Part shown: in pieces, positions 44,844-54,540 of the stretch
Position numbering within the stretch: the stretch's first letter is position 1
Layout: each line of letters begins with the position of its first letter
Origin: Arthrobacter oryzae
Lineage (GTDB): Bacteria; Actinomycetota; Actinomycetes; Actinomycetales; Micrococcaceae
NCBI RefSeq assembly: GCF_030718995.1
Contig: NZ_CP132204.1
Location: forward strand, 2,976,001-3,040,000
DNA: 64,000 nt
Direction: 5' to 3'
Position numbers and translations under genes: made by a program
Notes under the pieces: generated by a model
The model's input: the letters and a program-made list of their open reading frames with translations, nothing else
Told to the model about the DNA's origin: nothing
Databases searched by the model: none

Positions 44844-45998
44844 GTGGTCAAGTTCTTCACTTCGGACGGTAAATTCAGTTTCGTCAAGGTCGGCGCCCAG
44901 CTGGTGGTGCTCTCGGCACTCGTGCTGGGCCTGGTGGCTTTCGTCGGCAACAACAAGACAGTCACCCTGAATGTGGACGGGAAAGTCAGCTCCGTGCAGA
45001 CGTTCGGCGGGACCGTGGGCCAAGTGGTCAAGAGTGCCAAGGTGGAGCTGCAGCCCGCAGACCGGGTATCCCCGGCGGCGGACGCCCGCGTGGAGGATGG
45101 CTCTGTCATCAACGTCAACCTGGCCAAAGCCGTGAAGATCAGCCTCGACGGGGCCGAGAAAACGATCAACACCACGTCCGCGAACGTCGAAGGCCTGGTC
45201 ACCGAGCTTGGCGTCGCCAGTGCCTCGGAAGTCTCCGTACCCAAGGACGCCCAGCTGGCCGTCTCCGGTTCCTTCGTGGCCATCTCCACGCCCAAGACCG
45301 TCAGTATCCTGGCGGACGGCAAGGCCTCCAAGACGACCACGACGGCGGCCACCGTGGCCGAAGTCCTCAAGGACGCCGGGGTGACTGTCGGGGCCGGCGA
45401 CCGCCTGTCCCAGCCCCGCAACGCGCACGTCGTCAACGACATGGCCATCAAGGTGTCCCGGGTGGATTCCTCGAAGACTGCCACCACCTCCGAAGACGTT
45501 CCCTTCGAGACCCTGAGCTCCGAAAGCGCCGAACTGTTTGTGGGCGAGAAAGAGGTCACCCAGGCGGGCGTCGCCGGCAAGGTGGACAAGAACTTCAAGC
45601 TGGTTCTGGTGGACGGCCGCGAAGCCTCACGGACCCTCGTCTCCGAGACTGTTTCCCTCCAGCCTGTGACCGAAAAGGTCCTGGTGGGGACCAAGGAAAA
45701 GCCCAAGGCCGAAGCTGCCGGCGCGAACACCGGTGCAGCGGCTCCCGCCATGATGAACGAAGCCATGTGGGACAAGATCGCGCAGTGCGAATCCACCGGT
45801 AACTGGTCCATCAACTCCGGTAACGGCTACTACGGCGGCCTGCAGTTCGACATCCAGACCTGGCTCGGCGCCGGCGGCGGGGCATATGCACCCAACGCCA
45901 GCCTCGCAACAAAAGCCCAGCAGATCGACATCGCCAACCGCGTCTACGCGCAGCGCGGCCTCCAGCCCTGGGGCTGCGGCTGGGCAGCCACCAGCTAG
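44844..45998 (+). CDS. rpfB: Resuscitation-promoting factor, RpfB type
   Basis: Secreted or anchored muralytic factor that promotes regrowth from dormancy. 384 residues. Membrane anchor (about 12-32), three DUF348 repeats (each beginning K-T/A-V and about 40 residues apart: KTVTLNVDG, KAVKISLDG, KTVSILADG), a G5 domain (about 215-275), then a lysozyme-like Rpf domain with catalytic Glu about 315 (CESTGNWSINSGNGYYGGLQF). The GTG at 44844 is chosen because the anchor follows at once; an ATG at 44820 is possible. Confidence 0.93.
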   Translation: MVKFFTSDGKFSFVKVGAQLVVLSALVLGLVAFVGNNKTVTLNVDGKVSSVQTFGGTVGQVVKSAKVELQPADRVSPAADARVEDGSVINVNLAKAVKISLDGAEKTINTTSANVEGLVTELGVASASEVSVPKDAQLAVSGSFVAISTPKTVSILADGKASKTTTTAATVAEVLKDAGVTVGAGDRLSQPRNAHVVNDMAIKVSRVDSSKTATTSEDVPFETLSSESAELFVGEKEVTQAGVAGKVDKNFKLVLVDGREASRTLVSETVSLQPVTEKVLVGTKEKPKAEAAGANTGAAAPAMMNEAMWDKIAQCESTGNWSINSGNGYYGGLQFDIQTWLGAGGGAYAPNASLATKAQQIDIANRVYAQRGLQPWGCGWAATS

Positions 45999-46064
45999 CA
46001 GGCACTCCAGCTGGCAGGCGCTGCGACTGACTGCTGCGGCAGCTGACCACCGCCGCGGAAGTTT

Positions 46065-46102
46065 GAAGGCCGGGTCCGGATTTTATCCGGACCCGGCCTT
46101 TC
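46065..46102 (+). terminator. rpfB terminator
   Basis: AAGGCCGGGTCCGGAT pairs perfectly with ATCCGGACCCGGCCTT around a TTT loop; 16 bp. The T tract is minimal. Confidence 0.8.
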
Positions 46103-46170
46103 GCCGTCCCCGGCGGAGCTCTGCACAGGCCGCTGCAGCGCAGGCCAGCGGGAGCTTGGAGGCAACGGGA

Positions 46171-46176
46171 TAGGAT
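46171..46176 (+). promoter_or_regulatory. -10 element, leaderless ksgA
   Basis: TAGGAT, 6 nt before the GTG at 46183. Confidence 0.5.
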
Positions 46177-46182
46177 ACCTAG

Positions 46183-47070
46183 GTGACTGAACCGACCCCC
46201 GCCGCCTCCGGCACCGCGCCCGCACCATTGTTCGGCGCCTCCGATGTCCGCCGGCTCGCCGAGGAAATCGGGGTCCGCCCCACGAAGACGCTGGGCCAGA
46301 ATTTCGTGATCGACGGCAATACCATCCGCCGGATCGTGGCTGCTGCAGACATTCACGCCGATGAGACCGTCCTGGAGGTCGGACCCGGACTCGGTTCCCT
46401 GACGCTCGGACTGCTCGACGCCGCCAAAACCGTTGTCGCCGTCGAAATCGATCCCGTCCTTGCAGCCAAGCTGCCGGGCACGGTGCAGCAGTGGCGCCCC
46501 GAAGCCGCCAAAGACTTCCACCTGGTGCTGGCAGACGCCATGAAAGTGACCGAACTGCCGGCGGAGCCCACAGCCCTTGTGGCGAACCTCCCGTACAATG
46601 TGGCGGTCCCGGTGGTGCTCCACCTGCTGCAGCACTTCCCGAGCCTGCGGCACGGCCTGGTCATGGTGCAGGACGAGGTGGCGGACCGCCTGGCGGCCGG
46701 CCCCGGATCCAAGACGTATGGCGTGCCGTCAGTGAAGGCAGCCTGGTACAGCAGCATGCGCAAGGCGGGCGTGATCGGGATGAACGTCTTCTGGCCGGCA
46801 CCCAAGATCCATTCGGGGCTCGTGGCCTTCACCCGCCGTGAGCCGCCGGTGACTTCGGCGACCCGCGAACAAGTCTTCGCCGTGATTGATGCCGCCTTTG
46901 CCCAGCGCCGGAAGACCCTGCGGGCCGCCCTGGCCGGGTGGGCCGGAAGCGCGGCGGAAGCCGAACGCTGCCTGCTCGCGGCGGGCGTCGATCCCACCGC
47001 CCGCGGCGAAGTGATCGACATCGCAGCCTTCGCACGCATTGCCGAAGCCCGCCAGGCCTCGCAGGGTTGA
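46183..47070 (+). CDS. ksgA: 16S rRNA (adenine(1518)-N6/adenine(1519)-N6)-dimethyltransferase
   Basis: Dimethylates A1518 and A1519 late in 30S assembly. 295 residues. [10 protein letters not shown] (about 34-43), the SAM fold [16 protein letters not shown] and the catalytic NLPYN motif are intact. It follows rpfB behind a terminator and its own promoter. Confidence 0.97.
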   Translation: MTEPTPAASGTAPAPLFGASDVRRLAEEIGVRPTKTLGQNFVIDGNTIRRIVAAADIHADETVLEVGPGLGSLTLGLLDAAKTVVAVEIDPVLAAKLPGTVQQWRPEAAKDFHLVLADAMKVTELPAEPTALVANLPYNVAVPVVLHLLQHFPSLRHGLVMVQDEVADRLAAGPGSKTYGVPSVKAAWYSSMRKAGVIGMNVFWPAPKIHSGLVAFTRREPPVTSATREQVFAVIDAAFAQRRKTLRAALAGWAGSAAEAERCLLAAGVDPTARGEVIDIAAFARIAEARQASQG

Positions 47071-47140
47071 GGTCCGGGGCCACCGCCGCCTTCGGCGTCT
47101 CCCGGGAGTCGCATGCTTGGAGCCTGATGCCGCCATGCCA

Positions 47141-47146
47141 TAGCTT
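47141..47146 (+). promoter_or_regulatory. -10 element, leaderless ispE
   Basis: TAGCTT, 6 nt before the ATG at 47153. Confidence 0.5.
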
Positions 47147-47152
47147 GGACTC

Positions 47153-48115
47153 ATGAACGCAGTGAGAGGGCGCTTTGCCGCGAGGACGGTCCGGGTCAAG
47201 GCTCCCGGCAAAATCAACGTCTCGCTGGATGTGGGCCCGCTGCGTGAGGACGGCTACCATTCCGTCGCCAGTGTCTACCTGGCGGTGTCCCTCTACGAGG
47301 AAGTGGCCGCCACCAGTACCGGCACAGAAGGCATCACGGTCAGCATCAGTCCGGCCAGCACGCTGGACCTGGCAGACGTTGACATCCCGCTCGACGAACG
47401 GAACCTCGCGTACAAGGCGGCCGCCATCATGGCCGACGTGTCCGAACACTCCACCGGCGTCCACTTGGAAATCACCAAGCGGGTCCCGGTGGCCGGCGGC
47501 ATGGGCGGGGGCTCAGCCGACGCGGCAGCCACGCTGCTGGCCTGCGACGCCCTCTGGAACAGCGGGCTGTCCCGCGATGAGCTCGCCCACCTGGCCGCAG
47601 AACTCGGCGCCGACGTCCCGTTCTCCCTGCTTGGCGGCACGGCAGTCGGGCTGGGTGTGGGCGACGAGCTGTCGCCCGCGCTGGCCAAAGCGCAAATGGA
47701 CTGGGTCCTGGTCACCGCTGACTACGGGCTGTCAACACCGGAGGTGTTCCGGACCCTGGACCGGCTCCGGCTTGCAGAAGGCGTCGCCGTGGAGGAACCC
47801 ACCGCCGTGGATCCGAAGATCCTGCAGGCGCTGCGCAGCGGCGATGCGGATGCGCTCAGCCGGGTCCTGGTCAACGACCTCCAAAGGGCCTCCATTGAGC
47901 TGGCGCCGGGCCTCCGGGATACCCTTGGACTTGGCGAATCGTGCGGAGCCATCGCCGGTCTTGTGTCAGGCTCCGGCCCCACGGTGGCCCTGCTGACGCA
48001 CAATCCCGCGGCGGCTGCCGGCCTCGCCGAGGAACTCAGCCATCATGGCCTGAATGCCCTCGCCGTCCACGGGCCGGTGCCCGGGGCGCGCATCATCTCC
48101 GATACGCTCCTTTAG
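47153..48115 (+). CDS. ispE: 4-diphosphocytidyl-2-C-methyl-D-erythritol kinase
   Basis: GHMP kinase of the MEP isoprenoid pathway, upstream of the prenyl donors used by UppS. 320 residues. APGKINVSLDVG (18-29) and the ATP loop VAGGMGGGSADAAATL (113-128) are intact; LVSGSGPTVALL near the C-terminus is GHMP motif 3. Confidence 0.96.
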   Translation: MNAVRGRFAARTVRVKAPGKINVSLDVGPLREDGYHSVASVYLAVSLYEEVAATSTGTEGITVSISPASTLDLADVDIPLDERNLAYKAAAIMADVSEHSTGVHLEITKRVPVAGGMGGGSADAAATLLACDALWNSGLSRDELAHLAAELGADVPFSLLGGTAVGLGVGDELSPALAKAQMDWVLVTADYGLSTPEVFRTLDRLRLAEGVAVEEPTAVDPKILQALRSGDADALSRVLVNDLQRASIELAPGLRDTLGLGESCGAIAGLVSGSGPTVALLTHNPAAAAGLAEELSHHGLNALAVHGPVPGARIISDTLL

Positions 48116-48177
48116 TACTTCCGACTCCGGTCGCCCCCTTATGTTCAACGAATTTCCACCGAAGAAAGCAGTTCCCA

Positions 48178-50004
48178 GTGGCTCACCTGCTCGGCGGCGA
48201 GAACCTCACGGTCTCGTATGCAACCCGCACCGTCCTCGACGGCGTTACCCTCGGCCTTGAAGAGGGTGACCGGATCGGCATGGTGGGCCGCAACGGCGAC
48301 GGCAAGTCCACCCTCATGCGCCTTCTGGCGATGCGCTCCACGCCGGATTCGGGACGGGTGACCAAGCGCAGCGAGGTCAACATCGGCTACCTGGACCAGA
48401 GCGATGTGCTCGACGGCGACCTGACGGTCGGCGCCGCCATCGTCGGCGACCAAGCCGACTACGAGTGGGCCCGCAACCCGCAGATCCGCGAGGTCATGGG
48501 CGGACTGGTGTCCGACGTCGACTGGCACGCCAACGTGCACGCGCTCTCCGGCGGCCAGAAACGGCGCGTGGCCCTGGCGAAGCTGCTGATCGAAGACCAT
48601 GACGTGATCATGCTCGATGAGCCCACCAACCACCTCGACGTCGAAGGCGTCGCCTGGCTGTCACGCCACCTGAAGACCCGCTGGCGGGCCAACCAGGGCG
48701 CGTTCCTGGTGGTCACCCACGACCGCTGGTTCCTCGATGAAGTCTGCAACAAGACCTGGGAAATCCACGACGGCATCATGGACCCGTTCGAGGGCGGCTA
48801 CGCGGCCTACGTCCTGGCCCGCGCCGAACGTGACCGCTCGGCCTCGGTCATGGAAAGCAAGCGCCAGCAGCTCGTCAAAAAGGAACTCGCCTGGCTGCGC
48901 CGCGGCGCCCCGGCCCGGACGGCCAAGCCAAAGTTCCGCATCGAGGCAGCCAACGCGCTGATTGCCGATGTCCCGGAGCCCCGCGACTCGATGGCGCTCA
49001 GCAAGATGGCGACGGCGCGCCTTGGCAAGGACGTGCTGGACCTGGAGCACGTTTCCCTGGACTTCCGCGGCGGCGAGCCAGGGCAGAAGCTCTTCGACAA
49101 CATCACCCTCCGCCTTGCGCCGGGGGAGCGGCTGGGACTGGTCGGCGTCAACGGCGCCGGCAAGACCACCCTGCTCAAGCTGCTCAACGGCGAAATCGAG
49201 CCCACCTCCGGCAAGGTCAAGCGCGGCAAGACGGTTGTCACCGCCGTGCTGACCCAGGAGGTCAAGGAACTCGACGACGTCAAGGACCTGCGCGTCATCG
49301 AAGTGATTGAGCGCGAAAAGCGGTCCTTCAACGTCGGCGGCAAGGAATTCAGTGCAGGACAGCTCGTGGAACAGCTGGGCTTCACCAACGAGAAGCAGTG
49401 GACACCGGTCAAGGACCTCTCCGGTGGCGAACGCCGCCGGCTCCAGCTTCTGCGCCTCCTTGTCGGTGAGCCGAACGTGCTGATGCTCGACGAGCCCACC
49501 AACGACCTCGACACGGACACCCTCGCCGCCGTCGAAGATGTCCTGGATGGCTGGCCGGGCACGCTCGTTGTGGTGAGCCACGACCGCTACCTGCTGGAGC
49601 GCGTCACGGACCACCAGATGGCGCTGTTGGGCGACGGCAAGATCCGCGCCCTGCCCCGCGGCGTGGACCAGTACTTGGAACTGCGCGAAGGCGCGCTGGC
49701 CGGCTCCACGATCACCGGCGGCGGCAACCCCGTGATCGGTGCCAGCGGCAGCGCGGCCCCCGCGGCCGCAGGCCCCTCGGAGGCCGAGAAGCGGGACGCC
49801 CGCAAGGCGAAGAACCGCATCGACCGCCAGCTGGGCAAGCTGACCCAGCAGGAAGAAAAGATCCACGCCCAGATGGTCAAGAGCACGGCCGACAACGACT
49901 TCGACGCCATGGCCGAGCTCAACAAAAAGCTCAAGGCCCTGGCCGAAGAACGCGAAGCCCTGGAACTCGAATGGCTCGAAGCCTTGGAAGTCCTCGGCGA
50001 ATAG
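48178..50004 (+). CDS. ABC-F family ATPase (Uup-like)
   Basis: Soluble twin-cassette ATPase of the ribosome-acting ABC-F group. 608 residues. Cassette 1: Walker A GRNGDGKST (38-46), signature LSGGQKRR, Walker B VIMLDEPTNHLD. Cassette 2: GVNGAGKTT, LSGGERRR, VLMLDEPTNDLD. A charged C-terminal coiled coil (about 545-605), as in Uup, suggests a DNA- or ribosome-binding tail. The GTG at 48178 is chosen where homology begins; a longer frame from 47941 overlaps ispE. No strong ribosome binding site. Confidence 0.93.
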   Translation: MAHLLGGENLTVSYATRTVLDGVTLGLEEGDRIGMVGRNGDGKSTLMRLLAMRSTPDSGRVTKRSEVNIGYLDQSDVLDGDLTVGAAIVGDQADYEWARNPQIREVMGGLVSDVDWHANVHALSGGQKRRVALAKLLIEDHDVIMLDEPTNHLDVEGVAWLSRHLKTRWRANQGAFLVVTHDRWFLDEVCNKTWEIHDGIMDPFEGGYAAYVLARAERDRSASVMESKRQQLVKKELAWLRRGAPARTAKPKFRIEAANALIADVPEPRDSMALSKMATARLGKDVLDLEHVSLDFRGGEPGQKLFDNITLRLAPGERLGLVGVNGAGKTTLLKLLNGEIEPTSGKVKRGKTVVTAVLTQEVKELDDVKDLRVIEVIEREKRSFNVGGKEFSAGQLVEQLGFTNEKQWTPVKDLSGGERRRLQLLRLLVGEPNVLMLDEPTNDLDTDTLAAVEDVLDGWPGTLVVVSHDRYLLERVTDHQMALLGDGKIRALPRGVDQYLELREGALAGSTITGGGNPVIGASGSAAPAAAGPSEAEKRDARKAKNRIDRQLGKLTQQEEKIHAQMVKSTADNDFDAMAELNKKLKALAEEREALELEWLEALEVLGE

Positions 50005-50159
50005 GTATCCCGGAACTATCGGCAATAGCGGAGCGGGGGACCTTCGCGTAGTCGCGCATCGCGGCGCATCGTGGCGTGAAGGTCGCCCAGCGACCGAAGC
50101 GTCACCTATGCGTCGTGTCTAAGCGACGGCGAAGGGCACCTGCGCCGCGAAGGTGCGCA

Positions 50160-50846
50160 CTAAGCCTCGCTGCGGAGTTCCGGTTCCTTCTGCAGGCCGG
50201 TGAGGCCGTTCCAGGCGAGGTTCACCAGGTGCGCGGCCACGGCACGCTTGTCCGGGGTGCGGCTGTCCTGCCACCACTGCCCGGTCATCGCCACCATTCC
50301 CACCAGCATCTGGGCGTACATTGCGCCGTCGGCGGCGCTGAAGCCGCGGCGGGCGAATTCGTCGGACAGGATGTGCTCCACCCGGGCGGTGACGTGCGAG
50401 AGCAGGGTGGAGAAAGCGCCTTCGGGCTGGGACGGCGGGGCGTCGCGCATCAGGATCCGGAAGCCGTCGGTGCGGTCCTCGATGTAGGTCAGCAGCGCCA
50501 GCGCGGCCCGCTCCACCTGGACCCGTGGCTTGGCTTCGTCCGTGAGGGCGTCGTTGATTGCTGCCAGCAGGATCCGGAACTCATGCTCCACCACCTGGGT
50601 GTACAGGCCTTCCTTGGACCCGAAGTGCTCGTAGATCACAGGCTTCGACACTCCGGCAGCAGCGGCAATCTCTTCGATCGTGGTGCCGTCCAGGCCCCGG
50701 ATCGCGAAAAGCCCGCGTCCGATTTCGATCAGCTGTGAGCGCCGCTGCGCCCCGGTCATGCGGAGCCGGGGCACGTATCCGGGGGCCCTGACGGGCCTGC
50801 CTGGATGGTTTCCGGCACCCTGGGGTGCACCGTTGATCTTGCTCAC
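50160..50846 (-). CDS. TetR family transcriptional regulator
   Basis: 228 residues. The helix-turn-helix (about 56-75) is TIEEIAAAAGVSKPVIYEHF, directly followed by GSKEGLY; the C-terminal ligand-binding part is divergent. The regulon is unknown. The GTG at 50846 is 6 nt after a CATGAT element and replaces a longer frame that crosses the tRNA gene. The 155 bp between it and the ABC-F gene hold only short hairpins (such as GTCGC-CCA-GCGAC). Confidence 0.9.
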   Translation of the reverse strand: MSKINGAPQGAGNHPGRPVRAPGYVPRLRMTGAQRRSQLIEIGRGLFAIRGLDGTTIEEIAAAAGVSKPVIYEHFGSKEGLYTQVVEHEFRILLAAINDALTDEAKPRVQVERAALALLTYIEDRTDGFRILMRDAPPSQPEGAFSTLLSHVTARVEHILSDEFARRGFSAADGAMYAQMLVGMVAMTGQWWQDSRTPDKRAVAAHLVNLAWNGLTGLQKEPELRSEA

Positions 50847-50959
50847 CGTCCCATCATGCCTTAAGGGGAATGCCTTGGCAGGAGCGCACCGAGTCGCACG
50901 CGTGCCGACCTTCGTGGCAGAATTGGTTCTCGTGCCGCCGGGCCATGGCCCGGGCACGG

Positions 50960-51031
50960 TCCGCTCTGGTGTAATGGCAGCACCCCGGCCTTTGGAGCCG
51001 TGGAGTATAGGTTCGAATCCTATGGGCGGAA
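50960..51031 (+). tRNA. tRNA-Gln (anticodon TTG)
   Basis: A 72-nt cloverleaf. Acceptor TCCGCTC pairs with GGGCGGA (one G-U). Anticodon loop CTTTGGA gives TTG. T arm ATAGG-TTCGAAT-CCTAT is perfect. The first anticodon-stem pair is a C-T mismatch. The discriminator is A; CCA is not encoded. Confidence 0.95.
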
Positions 51032-51123
51032 CTGCCGCTGTTGACGGGTGACGTATCCGGAACAGGCCGGCAAGGTGTGAAAGTGCGCGCAACTGAGATC
51101 CACCAAGCAAGGAGAGCCTGTAC

Positions 51124-52650
51124 GTGAGCCCCGAGACAACCGGCCCCGCCGCCGTCATCGTCCTAGCTGCAGGTGCCGGTACCCGGATGAAATCGCGTAC
51201 CCCCAAGATCCTCCACGAAATCGGCGGACTGTCGCTGGTGGGCCATGCCCTGCGCGCCGCCCGCACCATCGATCCCCGGCAGTTGGCCATTGTGGTCCGG
51301 CACGAGCGCGACCTCGTCGCAGCGCACGTGTCCTCGCTCGATCCTGCAGCCCTGATCGTTGACCAGGATGACGTGCCCGGCACCGGCCGCGCGGTGCAAG
51401 CAGCGGTGGAAGCCCTCGACGCCGGCGGCCCGCTCAGCGGCACCGTGGTGGTCACATACGGCGACGTCCCCCTTCTCTCGGCGGAACTGCTTGCCGAGCT
51501 CGTCCTGATCCACGAACACGAACGCAACGCCGTCACCGTCCTGACCGCTGTCCTGGACGATGCTGCCGGTTATGGGCGCATCCTCCGCGCCGCCGACGGC
51601 ACCGTCACCGGCATCCGCGAACATAAGGACGCCTCGGACGAGGAACGTGAAATCCGCGAAATCAATTCGGGGATCTACGCGTTTGACGCCGCTGTCCTGC
51701 GCGACGCGTTGGCTCATGTCACCACGGACAACGCGCAGGGCGAGATGTACCTCACCGACGTCCTGGGGCTTGCCCGTTCGGCCGGAGGGCGCGTGGCCGC
51801 CGTGGTCACCACCGACCGCTGGCAGGTGGAAGGCGCCAACGACCGCGTCCAGCTCTCCGCGCTGGGAGCCGAACACAACCGCCGCACTGTCGAAGCCTGG
51901 ATGCGTGCGGGCGTCACGGTAGTGGACCCTTCCACCACCTGGATCGACTCCACGGTGACGCTGGCAGAGGACGTCCGGATCCTGCCCAATACCCAGCTGC
52001 ACGGCGCAACGACCGTGGCGCGGGACGCCGTCGTCGGCCCCGACACCACGCTGACCGACGTCGCTGTGGGCGAGAGCGCCAAGGTGACCCGGACGCACGG
52101 ATCCGGCGCCACGATCGGGGCCAACGCCAGCGTCGGGCCGTTTACCTACCTCCGCCCGGGAACGGTGCTGGGCGAGACCGGGAAGATCGGTGCCTTCTAC
52201 GAGACCAAAAACGTGAGGATCGGCCGCGGTTCGAAGCTGTCGCACCTGGGCTACGCCGGCGACGCGGAGATCGGCGAGGACACCAACATCGGCTGTGGCA
52301 ACATCACAGCCAATTACGACGGCGAGAACAAGCACCGCACGGTGATCGGCTCGGGCGTGCGCACGGGTTCCAATACCGTTTTCGTTGCTCCGGTCCAGGT
52401 GGGCGACGGCGCCTACAGCGGCGCCGGGGCAGTGATCCGCCAGGACGTGCCCGCCGGCGCCCTGGCCATTTCGGTGGCCAGGCAGCGGAACTCGGAGGGC
52501 TGGGTCGTCTCGCACCGGCCGGGCTCCATCTCAGCAGTACTGGCCGAAGCCGCGGGGGCAACGGCGCCGGTCAGCGAAACGGCAGCGGCTCAGCCGTCCC
52601 AGGTTTCTCCAAGTACCCCGGCATCTACAGAAGAAGGCAAGCAATCATGA
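51124..52650 (+). CDS. glmU: Bifunctional UDP-GlcNAc pyrophosphorylase / GlcN-1-P acetyltransferase
   Basis: Makes UDP-GlcNAc for peptidoglycan and wall polymers. 508 residues. Pyrophosphorylase signature LAAGAGTRMKSRTPK (15-29); left-handed beta-helix acetyltransferase from about 260, with RPGTVLGETGKIGAFYETKN and NYDGENKH. The C-terminal 50 residues are Ala/Ser/Thr-rich, as in actinobacteria. AAGGAG is 9 nt before the GTG. It overlaps prs by ATGA. Confidence 0.97.
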   Translation: MSPETTGPAAVIVLAAGAGTRMKSRTPKILHEIGGLSLVGHALRAARTIDPRQLAIVVRHERDLVAAHVSSLDPAALIVDQDDVPGTGRAVQAAVEALDAGGPLSGTVVVTYGDVPLLSAELLAELVLIHEHERNAVTVLTAVLDDAAGYGRILRAADGTVTGIREHKDASDEEREIREINSGIYAFDAAVLRDALAHVTTDNAQGEMYLTDVLGLARSAGGRVAAVVTTDRWQVEGANDRVQLSALGAEHNRRTVEAWMRAGVTVVDPSTTWIDSTVTLAEDVRILPNTQLHGATTVARDAVVGPDTTLTDVAVGESAKVTRTHGSGATIGANASVGPFTYLRPGTVLGETGKIGAFYETKNVRIGRGSKLSHLGYAGDAEIGEDTNIGCGNITANYDGENKHRTVIGSGVRTGSNTVFVAPVQVGDGAYSGAGAVIRQDVPAGALAISVARQRNSEGWVVSHRPGSISAVLAEAAGATAPVSETAAAQPSQVSPSTPASTEEGKQS

Positions 52651-53627
52651 CCGAAATTACGGCACGCGGCGAGAAGAAACTGGTTCTCGCCGCTGGGCGG
52701 GCACACCCCGAGCTTGCACGGGAGATCGCCAAGGAGCTGGGTACGGAACTGCTGCCGGTGGATGCCTACGATTTTGCCAACGGGGAAATCTACGTGCGCG
52801 CCGGGGAAAGCGTCCGCGGCACCGACGCCTTCGTGATCCAGGCGCACCCCGCGCCGCTGAACAACCACCTGATGGAACAGCTGATCATGATTGATTCGCT
52901 GAAGCGGGCGTCCGCCAAGCGCATCACCGTGGTTTCGCCGTTCTACCCGTATTCCCGCCAGGACAAGAAGGGCCGCGGCCGCGAGCCGATTTCGGCCCGT
53001 CTGGTGGCCGACCTGTACAAGACCGCCGGTGCGGATCGCATCATGAGCGTTGACCTGCACACGTCACAGATCCAGGGATTCTTCGACGGCCCCGTGGACC
53101 ACCTCATGGCCATCCCGCTGCTGGCTGACTACATCCGCACCCGGGTGGCAGCGGACAACATCACCGTGGTCTCGCCGGACACGGGCCGCGTCCGTGTGGC
53201 CGAGCAGTGGGCAGAGCGCCTCGGCGGGGCCCCGTTGGCCTTCGTCCATAAGAGCCGTGACCTCACGGTTCCCAACCAGGCTGTCTCCAAGACCGTCGTG
53301 GGCCAGATTGAGGGCCGCACCTGCGTCCTGATCGACGACATGATCGACACCGGCGGAACCATCTCCGGCGCTGTCCAGGTGCTGAAGAACGCCGGTGCCA
53401 AGGACGTCATCATCGCGGCGACCCATGCTGTCTTCTCCGACCCGGCGGCCCGCCGGCTGGCCGAGTCCGGCGCCCGCGAAGTGGTGGTCACCGACACCCT
53501 GCCCATTTCGGCCGACAAGCGCTTCCCGCAGCTGACAGTGCTGTCCATCGCACCGTTGATTGCACGCGCCATCCGCGAAGTGTTCGACGACGGCTCCGTC
53601 ACCAGCCTTTTCGACGGTAACGCCTAA
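52647..53627 (+). CDS. prs: Ribose-phosphate pyrophosphokinase
   Basis: Makes PRPP for purine, pyrimidine, His and Trp synthesis and for arabinogalactan precursors. 326 residues. FYPYSRQDKKGRGREPISARL, MSVDLHTSQIQGFFDGPVDH and the PRPP loop VLIDDMIDTGGTI are intact. Start overlaps the glmU stop, so the two are coupled. Confidence 0.97.
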   Translation: MTEITARGEKKLVLAAGRAHPELAREIAKELGTELLPVDAYDFANGEIYVRAGESVRGTDAFVIQAHPAPLNNHLMEQLIMIDSLKRASAKRITVVSPFYPYSRQDKKGRGREPISARLVADLYKTAGADRIMSVDLHTSQIQGFFDGPVDHLMAIPLLADYIRTRVAADNITVVSPDTGRVRVAEQWAERLGGAPLAFVHKSRDLTVPNQAVSKTVVGQIEGRTCVLIDDMIDTGGTISGAVQVLKNAGAKDVIIAATHAVFSDPAARRLAESGAREVVVTDTLPISADKRFPQLTVLSIAPLIARAIREVFDDGSVTSLFDGNA

Positions 53628-53649
53628 GGGCCCTGACCTCAGCCCGCCG

Positions 53650-53685
53650 GCGTCGGGCTCCGTTTTCAGTAACGGGGCCCGACGC
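53650..53685 (+). terminator. glmU-prs terminator
   Basis: GCGTCGGGCTCCGTT pairs with AACGGGGCCCGACGC, one wobble in 15 bp, loop TTCAGT. Confidence 0.7.
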
Positions 53686-53688
53686 TGG

Positions 53689-53848
53689 TAAGCTGGTCCA
53701 CGATACCTTGGCGAGGGAGAGCAGTCTCCGTTATCGACTGGGTCTGAATCTCCCTTCTTGAAGGGCCGGCCACGGGCCGCCCCGGCGTTGAAGGTCGCAA
53801 ACAGACCTCCGCCCTTGCTGAACACCGTTTAGATTCAAGGAGATATTC
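53689..53848 (+). promoter_or_regulatory. rplY promoter and structured 5' leader
   Basis: TAAGCT (53689-53694) is a likely -10, giving a leader of about 148 nt. It can form GGAGA-GCAG-TCTCC (53716-53729), CCCTTC-TT-GAAGGG (53752-53765) and AGGTC/GACCT (53792-53808). GGGAGA (53715-53720) could instead pair with TCTCCC (53749-53754), which would break the second stem. AAGGAG (53837-53842) is the ribosome binding site. Autoregulation by the ribosomal protein is possible. Confidence 0.45.
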
Positions 53849-54448
53849 ATGTCTGAGCAGAAGCTCGCAGCAGAAGTACGCACCGAATTCGGCAAGGGTT
53901 TCGCACGCCGCGCCCGCATGGCCAACCTCATTCCGGCTGTCATCTACGGCCACGGCGCAGACCCGATCCACATCACCCTTCCGGCCAAGGCCACCACGCT
54001 GGCCGTCCGCGTGCCCAACGCCCTGCTCTCCCTCGACATCAACGGCGAAGGCCACCTGGCCATCGTCAAGGACGTCCAGCGCGACCCGATCAAGCAGATC
54101 GTTGAGCACATCGACCTCCTCACCGTCCGCAAGGGCGAGAAAGTCACCGTGGACGTTCCCGTGCACGTGACCGGTGAGCTTGCTCCGGGCAACGTCTACA
54201 ACCAGGAAATGACTGTTGTTTCCCTCGAGGCCGAGGCGACGCACCTGCCCACCGCCGTCGAGGTCAGCATCGAAGGCCGCGCAGCCGGCGAGCACATCCA
54301 CGCCTCCGACCTGGTCCTGCCGAAGGGCTCCGTCCTGCTGGCTGACCCGGAATCCCTGGTCGTCAACATCTCCGAGGCCACCGAGGTCACCGAGGAAGAG
54401 GCTTCCGAGGAAGCAACCTCCGGGGCCACCGAGGCCGCAGCCGAGTAA
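53849..54448 (+). CDS. rplY: 50S ribosomal protein L25/general stress protein Ctc
   Basis: 5S rRNA-binding protein, long TL5/Ctc form. 199 residues: an L25 domain (about 1-95, with GKGFARRARMANLIPAVIYG) and a C-terminal beta domain (about 100-180), then a Glu/Ala-rich acidic tail. AAGGAG is 6 nt before the ATG. Confidence 0.97.
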   Translation: MSEQKLAAEVRTEFGKGFARRARMANLIPAVIYGHGADPIHITLPAKATTLAVRVPNALLSLDINGEGHLAIVKDVQRDPIKQIVEHIDLLTVRKGEKVTVDVPVHVTGELAPGNVYNQEMTVVSLEAEATHLPTAVEVSIEGRAAGEHIHASDLVLPKGSVLLADPESLVVNISEATEVTEEEASEEATSGATEAAAE

Positions 54449-54464
54449 TTCGGCAACCGGTTCA

Positions 54465-54500
54465 GCAGTGGCCGGGTCCCCGTCGGGGCCCGGCCACTGC
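54465..54500 (+). terminator. rplY terminator
   Basis: GCAGTGGCCGGG pairs perfectly with CCCGGCCACTGC around a GC-rich centre, followed by CGTGTTAAAA. Confidence 0.75.
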
Positions 54501-54528
54501 CGTGTTAAAAGCCCGTTTGGATTAACCC

Positions 54529-54534
54529 TAGGAT
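54529..54534 (+). promoter_or_regulatory. -10 element, leaderless pth
   Basis: TAGGAT, 6 nt before the ATG at 54541. Confidence 0.5.
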
Positions 54535-54540
54535 TGACGC

